From: Bin87 sp965220265
GTDB lineage: Bacteria > Chloroflexota > Dehalococcoidia > Lucifugimonadales > UBA3495
Length of the DNA stretch: 64,000 bases
Assembly (NCBI GenBank): GCA_965220265.1
Contig: CBDCPM010000004.1
Location: 4,402,001-4,466,000, forward strand
Direction: 5' to 3'
Made by a program: the position numbers and the translations under genes. This document shows, piece by piece, positions 31,379-41,185 of the stretch (position 1 is its first letter; each line of letters opens with the position of its first letter). The notes beneath the pieces were generated by a model. That model saw nothing but the letters and a program-made list of their open reading frames with translations. It was not told the origin of the DNA and searched no databases.

Positions 31379-34120
31379 CTACCAGACCTCCAGGTTCCAG
31401 CAGTCGCTGCCGCGGCAGGTGAGACTGCGGACCTTGTTGTTCAGGACCACGTCTTCCACGGTCTCGCTGACCAGTATCCAGTAGGCCTCACCGTTGACCA
31501 TTTCGGTCAGGGTGTTGAGATCGGCGAAGTCGGGGCGCGGGTCGTAGAACGACCATTCCTTGCCCACGTCGTCGAAGTGGAAGATGGCGACCAGGTTGTC
31601 ACCCAGGCTCTCCACCGCTCCGGGGAGCATGGCGGGAGCGCCGGCGGCCGAGGACTCGGCCAGGACGTTGATCTCGCCGATGGCGATGGTACCGCCAACG
31701 TTGATGACCACGCTGTACACGCCGGGGTCGAGACCGGGGATCAGCACGTCTTCGACGGTGACGTTGCCGTCACGGTCGGTGTTGACGCCGGGGTCGTTGG
31801 AGCGGGTGCCGCCGATTTCGACGTAGTCAACCTCAGAGTACACCGGCATATTCCCGGAGGTCAGGGTGATCATGTCACCAGGCTGGCCCTCACCGGGGGT
31901 GACCTCGATGGTGGAGGCCGGCACCGCGAAGGAACCGATCTTGGCCACGTCGCCGTGGGTCATCTTCACCTGGACGGTGCTGGGGATGGCCACGTTGCGA
32001 TAGATCCGATGTTCCTGACTGACACGACCCACCGCGTCAGCGAACAGGGTGTAAGGGCGTGATCGACCATCGTCCACGTCCAGCCGAATGCTGGGCGTGC
32101 TGGCGCCTTCAGGATTGTCCACCGGCCAGTTCTCACCGGTGATGGTGACGTAGTCCCGCGGGCCGGCCACGTCGGGGCTTACCTTGATGGTGGGCTCGGC
32201 GATGGTGATGGACACGTCGGCGCCGAAGCCCTGGCTGTCCTCAACGCTCAGCTCGTGAGTGCCGGGGATCAGGGTCGGGTTGGAAGTGCCGCTAGCCTGC
32301 CAGAGGACGATGGTGGCCACGAACTGGCCGGAGTTGGAAACTTCCACGCCGGACGAGTCTTTGCAGCCGCCGGAGGTGGATATGGATTCATCGTCCACCA
32401 TGACCGGCACGCTGTCCAGCGTGATGTTGGCGGCCGGTATGCAGGTCTGCGATCCGAAACCATTGCCGGTGATGGTGATGGTCTCGTTCGGCAGCGCGTC
32501 GGTCTTGCTGGCGTTCAACTCGCCGCCCGTGATGGTGAGCTTGCCGTCCTCGTTGACGGCGCCCCACTTGGCGTCGATGCGCAGCACGCCTTCGAGCCCA
32601 CCGGGGACCTTGAAGGACACCTCGCCGGAACCGTCCGAGCGAATGCCATCCATGCTCATCAGGCTAATGGGGTTGCTGCTGCGGCCGGTCATGTACAAAC
32701 TCTGGCCGGCAACTTTCAGCTCAGCGAAGCCCCCGGTGCCTGCGGGGTAGTCCTGGGCGAACACGTTGACGGTGTCGCCGGAGGCCACGCTGCTGGGAAC
32801 CACCTTGATGGAGGGCTCCAGTTTGAAGTCCTCGACGTCACGGTTGGACGCGCGGCCCTCGCCGTCAACCATGCAGATGTAGTTGACGTTGCCGGGCTTG
32901 AAGGTGGGGGCCGTGACCTCGAAGGTCACCGCGACCTTGTCGTCGCTGCCCACCAGCGCGTCGCCGGTCTTGGTGCCGAACTCGATGATGGCGCCGCACC
33001 GCCCGTACTTGAGGACGTTGTCGGAACGCATCATCTTCTCAGCGTCGGTCAGGTCTTGGAAATCCTGCATGCCCATGCCCAGCGAGTAGGTCATGTCGGC
33101 ATCGTTGACCGTGTAGCGGAAGCAGTAGTCGTCGCCCATGAGGGCCACGCCGGCCGCCTCCATGGCGTCCTTCATGCCGTCGCAGTCGAGGGTCTCCCAC
33201 CACTTGGCGGTCCAGTAGCTGAGTTTGTCGGTCCCGAGCACGTAGACGCCGGCCGTGGTCCCGTTGTTGAAGCCGGAACCGGTGACGGTCATCTCGTAGC
33301 CGCGGCTGTTGTCCACGTCGGACAGGCTGATCTTCGCCCAGGTCCGCAGCACGTCGGCGACCATGAACGGTTGATTGTCCGGCGCGGCCGATCCGGGAAC
33401 GGCATCGGCGGGGCCGATGATGAGGTACCCGGTGCTGTGGCTGCCCTCTTCCGGCGGGTTCTTGATGCCGGCGCTCTTCTGGATCACCATGGTGACCATG
33501 TCACCGGACATCAGGCCATTCAGGTCCTGGCAGTCCGGCGTGTCGGTGGTGCACAGGTCGGGCACCGACACGCGAATGTCGATGTCCTTCTTGTCCTTGG
33601 TGAAGTGATCGTCGGTGTCGATCTCCGGGTTCTGGGTAGCGTACACCCGGGCGCCGTTGCCTGTCTTAAGGCTAGTGTTGTTGTCGCCAGGGTCGACCAC
33701 GAAGTACACGTCGCTGGCGGATATGGAGTCGGGCTCCTGGTAGTCATCCTCCAGGTACAGCACGAACGCGCCGCCCACCGGTACATTCTTGTCCAACGTG
33801 ACATTGAGCCTTAGCTCAACGGTGGCGCTGCCGCTGTCGCTGCTGGACGTGACGGTCTTGGCCGGCGGGTCGGTGGGATCCATAGGATCCGCGGGATCCA
33901 TCGGCCCCATGTCGCACGTGTGGTCGAAACCCATGCCCTCGTCGTGGGCGATCTCGTCGGCGATGCGCGGGCAGTGGTCCTCGCCCGCCACGTACTCGCC
34001 GTGCGCCTGGGTGTTCCCAGGGCTTGCCGCCAGTACAAGGAACGCGGCCAACGCGCCGATGATGGCTATTGACACCACCAGCGACACCGGCCAAATGCGC
34101 TTTCTCGTTTTCATACTCAT
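31379..34120 (-). CDS. Large secreted IPT/TIG-repeat surface protein
   Basis: 913 aa; AAAGGAG lies ten bases before the ATG. Signal peptide near 1-40 (hydrophobic core IAIIGALAAFLVLAASPG). At least four repeats with the IPT/TIG-like opening 'I.V.P....GD.V.(I/V).....P', for example IKVVPSSVASGDTV, IKVSPDVAGPRDYV and IEVTPGEGQPGDMI. A C-terminal domain with FHFDDVGKEWSFYDPRPDF and EAYWILV recurs in Chloroflexota and archaeal envelope proteins. Probably a cell-wall or S-layer-like filament; no anchor is visible. The signal peptide is a near paralogue of that of the 901-aa protein next door. Confidence 0.82.
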   Translation of the reverse strand: MSMKTRKRIWPVSLVVSIAIIGALAAFLVLAASPGNTQAHGEYVAGEDHCPRIADEIAHDEGMGFDHTCDMGPMDPADPMDPTDPPAKTVTSSSDSGSATVELRLNVTLDKNVPVGGAFVLYLEDDYQEPDSISASDVYFVVDPGDNNTSLKTGNGARVYATQNPEIDTDDHFTKDKKDIDIRVSVPDLCTTDTPDCQDLNGLMSGDMVTMVIQKSAGIKNPPEEGSHSTGYLIIGPADAVPGSAAPDNQPFMVADVLRTWAKISLSDVDNSRGYEMTVTGSGFNNGTTAGVYVLGTDKLSYWTAKWWETLDCDGMKDAMEAAGVALMGDDYCFRYTVNDADMTYSLGMGMQDFQDLTDAEKMMRSDNVLKYGRCGAIIEFGTKTGDALVGSDDKVAVTFEVTAPTFKPGNVNYICMVDGEGRASNRDVEDFKLEPSIKVVPSSVASGDTVNVFAQDYPAGTGGFAELKVAGQSLYMTGRSSNPISLMSMDGIRSDGSGEVSFKVPGGLEGVLRIDAKWGAVNEDGKLTITGGELNASKTDALPNETITITGNGFGSQTCIPAANITLDSVPVMVDDESISTSGGCKDSSGVEVSNSGQFVATIVLWQASGTSNPTLIPGTHELSVEDSQGFGADVSITIAEPTIKVSPDVAGPRDYVTITGENWPVDNPEGASTPSIRLDVDDGRSRPYTLFADAVGRVSQEHRIYRNVAIPSTVQVKMTHGDVAKIGSFAVPASTIEVTPGEGQPGDMITLTSGNMPVYSEVDYVEIGGTRSNDPGVNTDRDGNVTVEDVLIPGLDPGVYSVVINVGGTIAIGEINVLAESSAAGAPAMLPGAVESLGDNLVAIFHFDDVGKEWSFYDPRPDFADLNTLTEMVNGEAYWILVSETVEDVVLNNKVRSLTCRGSDCWNLEVW

Positions 34121-34182
34121 CTGACTGAATCTCCTTTGAGATTGTCGTTATTGCTTGGCCGAACCAGGCTCGGTTGAGGAGC

Positions 34183-34207
34183 CCCCGGCCGGCCGAAACT
34201 GGCCGGG
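34183..34207 (-). terminator. Hairpin after the 901-aa FN3 gene
   Basis: CCCGGCC...GGCCGGG in the 107 bp between the FN3 gene and the 913-aa gene. Confidence 0.5.
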
Positions 34208-34227
34208 AGTTCCCCTGCGAAACCGGT

Positions 34228-36933
34228 CTACTGGACCGTGAAAGTGTCGTAGTCGTACAGGTACTCGGTCCTGGTCTTCACCGACACCACCACGGCCACA
34301 TACCCGCCGGCGTCGAAGTCGACGTCGTCAAAGGTATACGTCCCATCCGCGGTGGGTACCGCAATACCGGGAACCGCAGTGAAGTCGCTATTGAACACCA
34401 ACACCAAGTGTCCTCCGTCCGCGTTCTCGCCAGGCGTCCACGTGACCGTTACCGGGTTACCGGCATCTGTAGCCATGACGCCGGTCGGCGCGGTCAGCGC
34501 GGTGGAGCCCGGCGGGTGCGTGATGTGCGCGGCCAGCGGTATCGCGACCATGGCCATCTCGGTGCCGGTGCCCACCGCGTTGATGGAGGTGACCCGGTAG
34601 ACGCGCACCTCACCTTCTGCGGGCTCGCTGGTGTCAACCCAGTGGGTCATGCCGGCGCTGCGGCTGGAGACCTTCTCCTCGTACTCGCCGTCGTCGACCT
34701 TCCGCTCGATCTTGTAGCCAGAGAGCGGCGCACCAGCCGGGTCGGACGGTGCGTTCCAGAGCACCAGCACACCGCGGCTGCCGATGCCGCTGAAGTTGGT
34801 GTCGCGGGCCAGTTCGGCGGTCAGGTTCACTGGGGCCGACGGCACTACCGCTTCGGTCGTCTTGGCGTCCTCGGTTTCACTTTCTTTGGCGACGCCTTTC
34901 ACAGCGGCATCCGGATCCCCGCCTACCGTCGCTCCGTTCAAGCCGTAGACCTCGAACTTCCAACGAGTTTTCTGTTCCAAGCCTGTGAGCATCACGCTGG
35001 TAGTGGATGCCGCAACGTCATACACTCCATCACTGGTCAGTTTGAAAGATGCAGATTTCGGCAAACTGAACCGAGCGCAGTTGGGGTTATCGTTTTCTGT
35101 TTGTGGGTTGCTGTCGCCGTCCACAACTCTAATGCCGGTACGAGTTATGTCGGTACCGCTGATTGGAGTCTTGGCGTCGTTGACTTTGACTGCGATGATG
35201 CAGTACTTGTCGATCATCGCGCCACCATCGTTCGAAGGAGCGCTCCAAGAGAGATTGATTGCGCCCGCCCCGTTGGGCATCGCCGTGAGGGCTCGAACTT
35301 TGCCCGGTTCCTTCGAATGGGCAGAGTAGTCGCTGGCTATATCCGACGCCAATCCGTATGCGCTTCCGTTCTTGGTAAAGATTCGGAAGTGCCGCTCTTG
35401 GTTCGGCTTCAATCCCTGGTGCTCGTATTCGGTCTGGTTGATGGGCCGAGTGGAACTGTGGACCATGGTCCACGTCCTACCATCGTCGTCCGAAATGTCG
35501 ACGCGGTAGTCGTCGGTTCCGCCATTCTCGGACCGCTGGACCGTGAGAGTGACTTCTCCGGGGGTTACGTCATCGTCTGTGGCGCTGTCTTCCGTGCCAA
35601 TGTGGTCGGTCGGACTACCGCCTGAAATTCCGTCGGCTCCCAGAACCGGAGCATCGGGCCGGAGATTGTTATATGCCAACTCGGTGGCCTTAACATCAAC
35701 GCTGCCCATGGTATACGCGCTGGCCTTCATGTTACCACCGGTCCCGGTTTCAACTCGGACGCGGTAATACAACTTCCCTGCAGCTTGGCCAGTGTGCCGG
35801 AAATCGTAAGACGTGGCAGTGTCGCCATCGCTCAACGCCGGTACACTGATCGCAGCAACATTCGGTGCGGTGGCTCCGGTCGGAGAGCCTGGCCTGAGTG
35901 CGAGGTCTTCGTCGTCCGAACGCGCCACCGCGGTGGCATTCACCGCCGAATCTTCGGCGGGCCATTGGTTGGAGGTGTCAGAAACCTCAACGCGGTAGGC
36001 CGTTATGTTCTGCCCACCGTCGCCGGTCACGGTCCAGTACAAATCGACCTGACCGCCGGCACCGGCAGTGCCTGACTCGAGCACCAACAGATTGCCCGGC
36101 TTGGGCGGGTCGTTAGCAGCAGATGTAGTAGCTTCGCGGACCGCAGAAGGAGTCTCGGAGTGCCCGTGTTCATTCAGGCCGTAGATCTCGTAACTCCAGT
36201 TTTGCTTCGCCCGCAGGCCTGTGTGTTTGTAACTGGCCGCTGGAAGTATCGTTATGATGCCACCGATGCCATTGTCAGCGTATGCTGCGACGTTTTTGTC
36301 AGGCCCGTCGGCAAAGAACGCTTGCCTACAGTTAGTCTCGGTCAATGGGGCGATCGTGTTGGCACCTGCAGTGGTGTTTGTGGGCCAGGCTCGGATGCAA
36401 TATCCGAGGAGGTCAGACCCGCCATCGTCCGGCGCCGTCCACGTGAGCATGTTGGCTTCAGGGCCGTCAGCAGCGGCGGCGAAGGGCTTCACCTGTCCAG
36501 GCACACTGATCGGCGTGGTGGTGGCCGACTCAGAGGTCGACACCGCGCCGGAGCCGTGCTCCGAGTCTTTGGCGAAAACCCGGTAGTACTGCGTGGTGCC
36601 GGTCTGGAACTTACCCTTCACAGTAGAATCCGTGTAGGTCACGGAGTCACCGGACACCGACTCCAAGTACTTCCACTTACTGTTGTCCGATGAGCGGTCG
36701 ATCCGGTACATGTCGGGCGCGCCGCTCTCCGGGGCTTCCCAAGTCAGCACCAGGGTGGTGCGACCGGCGCTGCCGTCGGCGGCCTTGACTTTCAGGTTCT
36801 GCGGCGCGTCGGCCAACTCGTCGGCGAAAATGCCGCCCGGCGTCTGGGTCACGAACAGGGCCAGCGCGCCGATGACGGCGAACACCGCCACCAGGGGCGC
36901 TGACCATATCAGCTTTCTCGTTTTTCTACTCAT
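34228..36933 (-). CDS. Large secreted fibronectin-III repeat protein
   Basis: 901 aa from the ATG at 36933 (GGGAG ten bases upstream); a start at 37023 would add 30 unlikely residues. Signal peptide MSRKTRKLIWSAPLVAVFAV..., then about seven FN3 domains of 95-110 residues recognisable by 'P..(L/V).A......I.L(T/S)W.AP...GG..(I/L).(G/K)Y.I' and 'YRV.A.N..G' (for example LTWTAPDDGGSDLLGYCIRA). The last domain ends YLYDYDTFTVQ. Extracellular, adhesin or matrix type. No sorting signal seen. Confidence 0.85.
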   Translation of the reverse strand: MSRKTRKLIWSAPLVAVFAVIGALALFVTQTPGGIFADELADAPQNLKVKAADGSAGRTTLVLTWEAPESGAPDMYRIDRSSDNSKWKYLESVSGDSVTYTDSTVKGKFQTGTTQYYRVFAKDSEHGSGAVSTSESATTTPISVPGQVKPFAAAADGPEANMLTWTAPDDGGSDLLGYCIRAWPTNTTAGANTIAPLTETNCRQAFFADGPDKNVAAYADNGIGGIITILPAASYKHTGLRAKQNWSYEIYGLNEHGHSETPSAVREATTSAANDPPKPGNLLVLESGTAGAGGQVDLYWTVTGDGGQNITAYRVEVSDTSNQWPAEDSAVNATAVARSDDEDLALRPGSPTGATAPNVAAISVPALSDGDTATSYDFRHTGQAAGKLYYRVRVETGTGGNMKASAYTMGSVDVKATELAYNNLRPDAPVLGADGISGGSPTDHIGTEDSATDDDVTPGEVTLTVQRSENGGTDDYRVDISDDDGRTWTMVHSSTRPINQTEYEHQGLKPNQERHFRIFTKNGSAYGLASDIASDYSAHSKEPGKVRALTAMPNGAGAINLSWSAPSNDGGAMIDKYCIIAVKVNDAKTPISGTDITRTGIRVVDGDSNPQTENDNPNCARFSLPKSASFKLTSDGVYDVAASTTSVMLTGLEQKTRWKFEVYGLNGATVGGDPDAAVKGVAKESETEDAKTTEAVVPSAPVNLTAELARDTNFSGIGSRGVLVLWNAPSDPAGAPLSGYKIERKVDDGEYEEKVSSRSAGMTHWVDTSEPAEGEVRVYRVTSINAVGTGTEMAMVAIPLAAHITHPPGSTALTAPTGVMATDAGNPVTVTWTPGENADGGHLVLVFNSDFTAVPGIAVPTADGTYTFDDVDFDAGGYVAVVVSVKTRTEYLYDYDTFTVQ

Positions 36934-37026
36934 GTGACAAAATCTCCCTTTCGAGACTGTCGTTGGGTACTTTGAGTTTCTCGTTGCGCCCTCGGCCCGT
37001 CGTTTACGGGGCCTCTTCTCCACCCT

Positions 37027-37053
37027 GGATTCCTGCTTTCGCAGGAATGACGG
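37027..37053. repeat. REP-like hairpin in the 36.9-37.5 kb gap
   Basis: ATTCCTGC-TTTC-GCAGGAAT inside GGATTCC...GAATGACGG, the core of a short palindrome widespread in bacterial genomes. The rest of 36934-37570 holds no gene I can support. Confidence 0.5.
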
Positions 37054-37570
37054 TGTTGGTTGCCCGCGGGCGGGCGTGGGGCGGCTTTCTGCAGGTTGCT
37101 TGGCTCACACCTCCTTGTGGTGAGGCCGTCGCTGGGCCCGGCTTTGGGCCGGCCACGGCCGACGGCTAGATAGATTTCCAGACTTGCCCTGCAATTGTAG
37201 TGAGGCAAAAATTACCGAAGTATTACAGAGCAGCCTATTTTCGGTCGAATTCAAAAAATCGACGCAACCGCTGCCGGTTTGCCATAGGGCGCCCGAATAG
37301 CCGGCGACTCCCCAGATCGCACACGAACCTCTACGACAACAACCAATGTATAATTCCCCGGTACACTCTCTGAACGACTCAGCCAGCACCATGAGAACAC
37401 GGTATATTGCGGCATCCGGCAAATCGAACTCCCCGGCCTGAATACCGTATCTGGGTCTCCATGTTGAGTGACCCGCTGAGCTCGGCAAGCCGCCACGGTC
37501 CACCCCGGAAAGTGGCCACCCAATCGTTGCAGGGGGAGTGGCCAGGAAGTACCCGGAGGCGAGGACACAC

Positions 37571-38365
37571 ATGACCACCCCTCTATCGCTTGGGGAGCAA
37601 GCCACCGAGATCCTGGAGAACGCCATCCTGCTCGCGCTGGAGCAAACTCGCGACCAGGGTTATCTCGGCACCGTACGCCTCTCCGAGCTAATAGGATGGG
37701 ATACCGACGGGCTGCCTTCTCCCAACGGACAGGGTTACGGACGCATCGCAGTGATCGGGCTCCTGTACCGGCTATATCTGGCGGGAAAGGTGGAGCCGGC
37801 ACACCCGCCAAACCGCAGAGGGCATTGGGGCGGGTGGCGGATAAGCGACGCCGAATTAGCCGCGCGCCGAGGTATAGATTTTACGCCATCGTCGCCTCCC
37901 GATCCGATACACATCGCCGGTGCATACCTTACCGGGGCCGTGTCGATGGCGGACTACCCGCTGCCGCCAGCAGAGGGCTTGATGCCACCCCTGCCCACAT
38001 CAATCCGATTTCCTGACGACAAGGAGTACGACCTGCGTCATTGGGAACAGATCCTCACCTGCACGGTGGAATGGCTCAATGAGGTCGGCATCCTGACCCG
38101 CGCCACCCTGCCGGTGAGGATGGTCCGCGGCCCCGGCTACCTGATCAATACGCAGCCGATCCACTCCGACGGTCGACCGATGGTGAAACGGGTGCGCGCG
38201 GGTGGACCGGACCAGCTGTGGGTCTACACCAAATCGCCGGTGACCCCCGGTCATTTCGCGGTGTATCACGCCAAAAGGATCCTGGAGCTCTTCCGCCAGG
38301 ACCTCTCGGAGGTCCAGCTGATGCTCCCCGAACACGAAGACGCCCAGACTGCCGCGGAGAGCTGA
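37571..38365 (+). CDS. Hypothetical protein with possible winged-helix N-terminus
   Basis: 264 aa from the ATG at 37571 (GAGG seven bases upstream); a GTG at 37538 is an alternative. The N-terminal third has a helix-rich pattern (LGEQATEILENAILLALEQTRD...LYRLYLAGKVEPAHPP) resembling a winged-helix module read-through regulator. The central and C-terminal parts are unfamiliar. The only + strand gene between 27 and 42.9 kb apart from shadows. Function unknown. Confidence 0.6.
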   Translation: MTTPLSLGEQATEILENAILLALEQTRDQGYLGTVRLSELIGWDTDGLPSPNGQGYGRIAVIGLLYRLYLAGKVEPAHPPNRRGHWGGWRISDAELAARRGIDFTPSSPPDPIHIAGAYLTGAVSMADYPLPPAEGLMPPLPTSIRFPDDKEYDLRHWEQILTCTVEWLNEVGILTRATLPVRMVRGPGYLINTQPIHSDGRPMVKRVRAGGPDQLWVYTKSPVTPGHFAVYHAKRILELFRQDLSEVQLMLPEHEDAQTAAES

Positions 38366-38411
38366 AGCCCGGCCATCGGGAACTCAACATCCTGCTCACT
38401 GGCGCCAGCCC

Positions 38412-38702
38412 GTGCCGGAACGCCGCGTCGCAATCTGTCCCATGCCGCCCAACGGCCCCACCTATGACTTCTGGGCCCGCTGCTGGTTCTGCGACGGGCA
38501 GAAAATCCACGTGGTCAACGACGCGCCGACTCCCCGGTATAACCACGCATTCAAAATGGCTCATTCAGCGCCCCCGGTTGGGTGGCTCTCAGCGTTCCAT
38601 CCCCCACCTGGGGCAAACAGGCTTCAACACGGTCGGCATTCCCGTATTTGTACAGCATGTCCATGTCGCTCCCTATCTCCCAGCGTCTCCAGCGCCCAAT
38701 AA
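38412..38702 (+). CDS. Possible small Cys-containing protein
   Basis: 97 aa, GTG start. N-terminal half with CPMPPNGPTYDFWARCWFCDGQ looks protein-like; the second half is low-complexity and overlaps the antisense frame 38551-38664. Weak support. Confidence 0.25.
   Translation: MPERRVAICPMPPNGPTYDFWARCWFCDGQKIHVVNDAPTPRYNHAFKMAHSAPPVGWLSAFHPPPGANRLQHGRHSRICTACPCRSLSPSVSSAQ
38551..38664 (-). CDS. Possible 37-aa peptide downstream of the amber-interrupted recombinase
   Basis: MDMLYKYGNADRVEACL...; GGGAG close to the ATG. 47 bp after the recombinase stop. Short, so composition carries little information. Confidence 0.35.
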   Translation of the reverse strand: MDMLYKYGNADRVEACLPQVGDGTLRATQPGALNEPF

Positions 38703-38711
38703 ACTGCCGGT

Positions 38712-39338
38712 CTACGGGACGGTAGCCAGATTGCCGGCTGGGTCGGGCACCAGTTCCAAATAGATCAACGTGGTCTGTATGCTGGAATGCCCCAGCCACC
38801 GGCTAAGGTCGTTCAAAGGAATGCTGTGCAGTAGCATATGTCGGGCGAAGCTGTGTCGCAAAGTATGAGTTCCTACGCGTCGGCCGGAAGCAATTTGCCC
38901 AGCGTCCACGGCGCGGGAAACAGCATGCTCCACCCACCGCCATGCCGTGGTTCTCGAGACGTCAATTGAACGGCCCTGGCCGACGGCCCCGAAACTGGTG
39001 GCGGCGATGAACGCCATCCGCAGTTCCGGATGAACCGGCACAACCCTCGCCTTGTGGCCCTTACCCTAGCGAACTCGCAGGGTGGGCGGATCAGAGTCCA
39101 AGTGAAGATCGCGAACTTCAAGCCACAGGGTTTCGGAAACCCTGAGACCGGTCCGCCACTGTTCCAGCATCAATAGCCGAGCCTATGGGTTCGGTGCCGC
39201 GTGGATGAGTGCGTTGACCTCGGGCGCCTCCAAGTATTCCGGAAGGCTGCAACCTTTCTCTCGGGGCAATTGTTGCAAAACGCGCCTTTTGGGATTGATC
39301 CCGCGGGCGCGTCTCGTACTCAGGACGGCGGTCGTCAT
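38712..39338 (-). pseudogene. Minimal tyrosine recombinase interrupted by two in-frame TAG codons
   Basis: Full-length relative of the intact gene at 18387 (209 codons including the stop) without any frameshift. TAG replaces the Gln of the 'PNPQAR' motif at 39183-39185 and an Arg of 'VRRGKG' at 39066-39068. All later catalytic motifs are intact: HTLRHSFARH, LGH, TLIYLEL. Recently inactivated copy, or an amber-readthrough product. Preceded by the S-site at 39348-39374. Confidence 0.85.
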
Positions 39339-39347
39339 GCCCCGGAG

Positions 39348-39374
39348 TGTAACATTCTGGCTAGTTTTGTTGCA
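39348..39374. repeat. S-site, 27 bp, right arm degenerate
   Basis: TGTAACATTCT-GGCTA-GTTTTGTTGCA, ten bases before the recombinase ATG, with the same CTCCGGGGC leader as at 29616. Confidence 0.7.
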
Positions 39375-39468
39375 CTGGTTACCCAGCCAGGATGGCCGAA
39401 AAGGGCGACGGCATGGCCGGCCACACGCCAACCCGTCGAATACTTCGGCAAGGGAAATAAATACCTAA

Positions 39469-41181
39469 TCCCGAATCCACCGAAGGGATCCGGTGGTGCG
39501 GGGAAGAATGGGCCGGGCTTTGATCCCGACGGATTGGTGCTGGTGCTGGGTGTGTCGGCGGCACGAAGGGCATTTTTGGCAGGCGGCGTCGCTGGCGACG
39601 GTCGAGATCAGCCTGTGGATTGCAGCAGGAGACACGGGAGGACCGGCCTGATGCTGTCCTGCCGGAGGGTTTGGTAGTCAGGGACGGGTCAAACGCCGCG
39701 GGCGTGGTCAGGAACGGAGTGGTAGGGCTCTCAATCGTGCGAGGGCCCGACCGAACTGGTTTTGCCAGGGCCAGCCTTGGGGGAGATGCAGGGTGAGGCG
39801 GCGGGCCGTGCGGGTGATGCGTCCGGCCAGGGAGAAGAAGCGTCGTCGGAGGGTCTTGGTAGTTGTCAGCGGCTGGCCCACGGTTTTCTTCAACCCAGGT
39901 TGGATCGGTCTGTCGCATCCCTACGTACCATACAAGGTTGTGGGCCATGACCTGCACCGCCAGCCAGGCGGCATTGGCGGGAAAGCGGCCCGATGGCAGG
40001 TGGTTGAGACCCACCCCGTACTTGAGGTCGCGGATGGCGTTTTCGATCTCGGCGTGGCGACGGTGATCGGCCTCGAGATCCAGCGTCTCGCCGTCTCGGT
40101 CGGTGATGAAAGCGTGATAGCTGTAGTTGGCGAAAAGGGCAAGTTGGGAGCCGGGCGTGGGCTTGACCCGGCGGACGATGAGGCGCACCGGCACTGCGTC
40201 GGGCTCATTCTGGAAGGGGGTGTAAGTTGTCTCGGCCACATCGGCGGCGCCCTCCATACAGTATGGAATGGGTGTCCAGTCCGCCTCGGGAATGTCCTCG
40301 ATGATGTTCCGCACACTGGCATGCTGGCGGATGGTGATGGAGTAGCGGACACCCATCTTGCGGCAGACGGCGACGATGCCGTGGGTGTAGAAGCCGCTGT
40401 CCGTGCGCACGGTGAGTGGTCCGGTGGCTCCAGCATAGCGCACTCGGTTGACGGTTTCACGCAGGAAGTGGGCGGCGCCCCGAGCCGTGTTGGCTCGGCC
40501 CTAGCGCAGCCGTGCCATCAGCACGTCACCGGTGCCAGCGGCCACGGCGAGGAGCGGGTGATAGCCCCGCTGACCGGTGTAGTTGTGGTGGCGGGCGCCC
40601 TCCTTGGCAAGCCCGTAGGTCTCGCAGACGGTGGAGTCCAGGTCGATGGTCAACGGATCATCGCCCTGTCCCGCACCAGCCGCCCAAGCCCCAGCCAGCA
40701 GTTCCCGGCCCACCCGATCCAACTGGCGCACGTGGCCCCACCGGAAGCTGCGCAGGAAGGTCCCGAGGGTGGACGGCGCCTTGATCACACAACCCAGCAC
40801 CCGCTCGGTCCCGCCAGCACGCAGCGCGTCGGCATCGTCAATGCAGTCGCCACCAGCTAGCGCCGATGCCACCAACGTCAGCAGCTTGTCTCCCGGATTG
40901 GCCCGACCCGGCGCATCTCCCAGGTCAACATGGTTGTCCACCAGCTCGCCCAGTCCCAGATGATGGGCCAAAGTGGCCGGAAGGATCAGCCCGGCATTGG
41001 CCGCCAGCCGGTGATCGTCGAAGGCGACATGGATGCGGTCGGGCCGCTCCGGTGATAACATCGAACGGGTGCTCCTCGTTTCGGGGCGGGTATCTGTGAC
41101 AAAACCATTATCCCCGAAGCGCGGGAGCATTTTCTCATCCCCTCACTACGACGTCACATTCGTGTTTTCGGCGAATTGGGA
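39469..41181 (-). mobile_element. IS1380-type insertion sequence, copy A (degenerate)
   Basis: 1713 bp. Left end TCCCGAATCCACCGAAG and inverted right end with GGCGAATTGGGA; flanked by CTAA on both sides (39465-39468 and 41182-41185), a 4-bp target duplication. Its right CTAA is also the left flank of copy B. Confidence 0.85.
39708..41061 (-). pseudogene. IS1380-family transposase, inactivated (copy A)
   Basis: Starts MLSPERPDRIHVAFDDH and matches the intact copy at 48567-49892 throughout. A TAG at 40501-40503 replaces the Gln of 'RLRQGRANT' and a frameshift near 39910 separates the C-terminal part (TTKTLRRRFFSLAGRITR). Not functional without correction. Confidence 0.88.
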
Positions 41182-41185
41182 CTAA

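Noticed and set aside
36930..36945. GTGACAAAATC upstream of the FN3 gene as another S-site
   Set aside because: It is on the opposite strand relative to all others and overlaps the start codon; likely chance.
38712..41061. Genome-wide TAG recoding to Gln
   Set aside because: TAG clearly ends intact genes in this window (for example the restriction-modification gene at 24783), and the TAG-containing genes are IS- or recombinase-type copies that also decay by frameshift.
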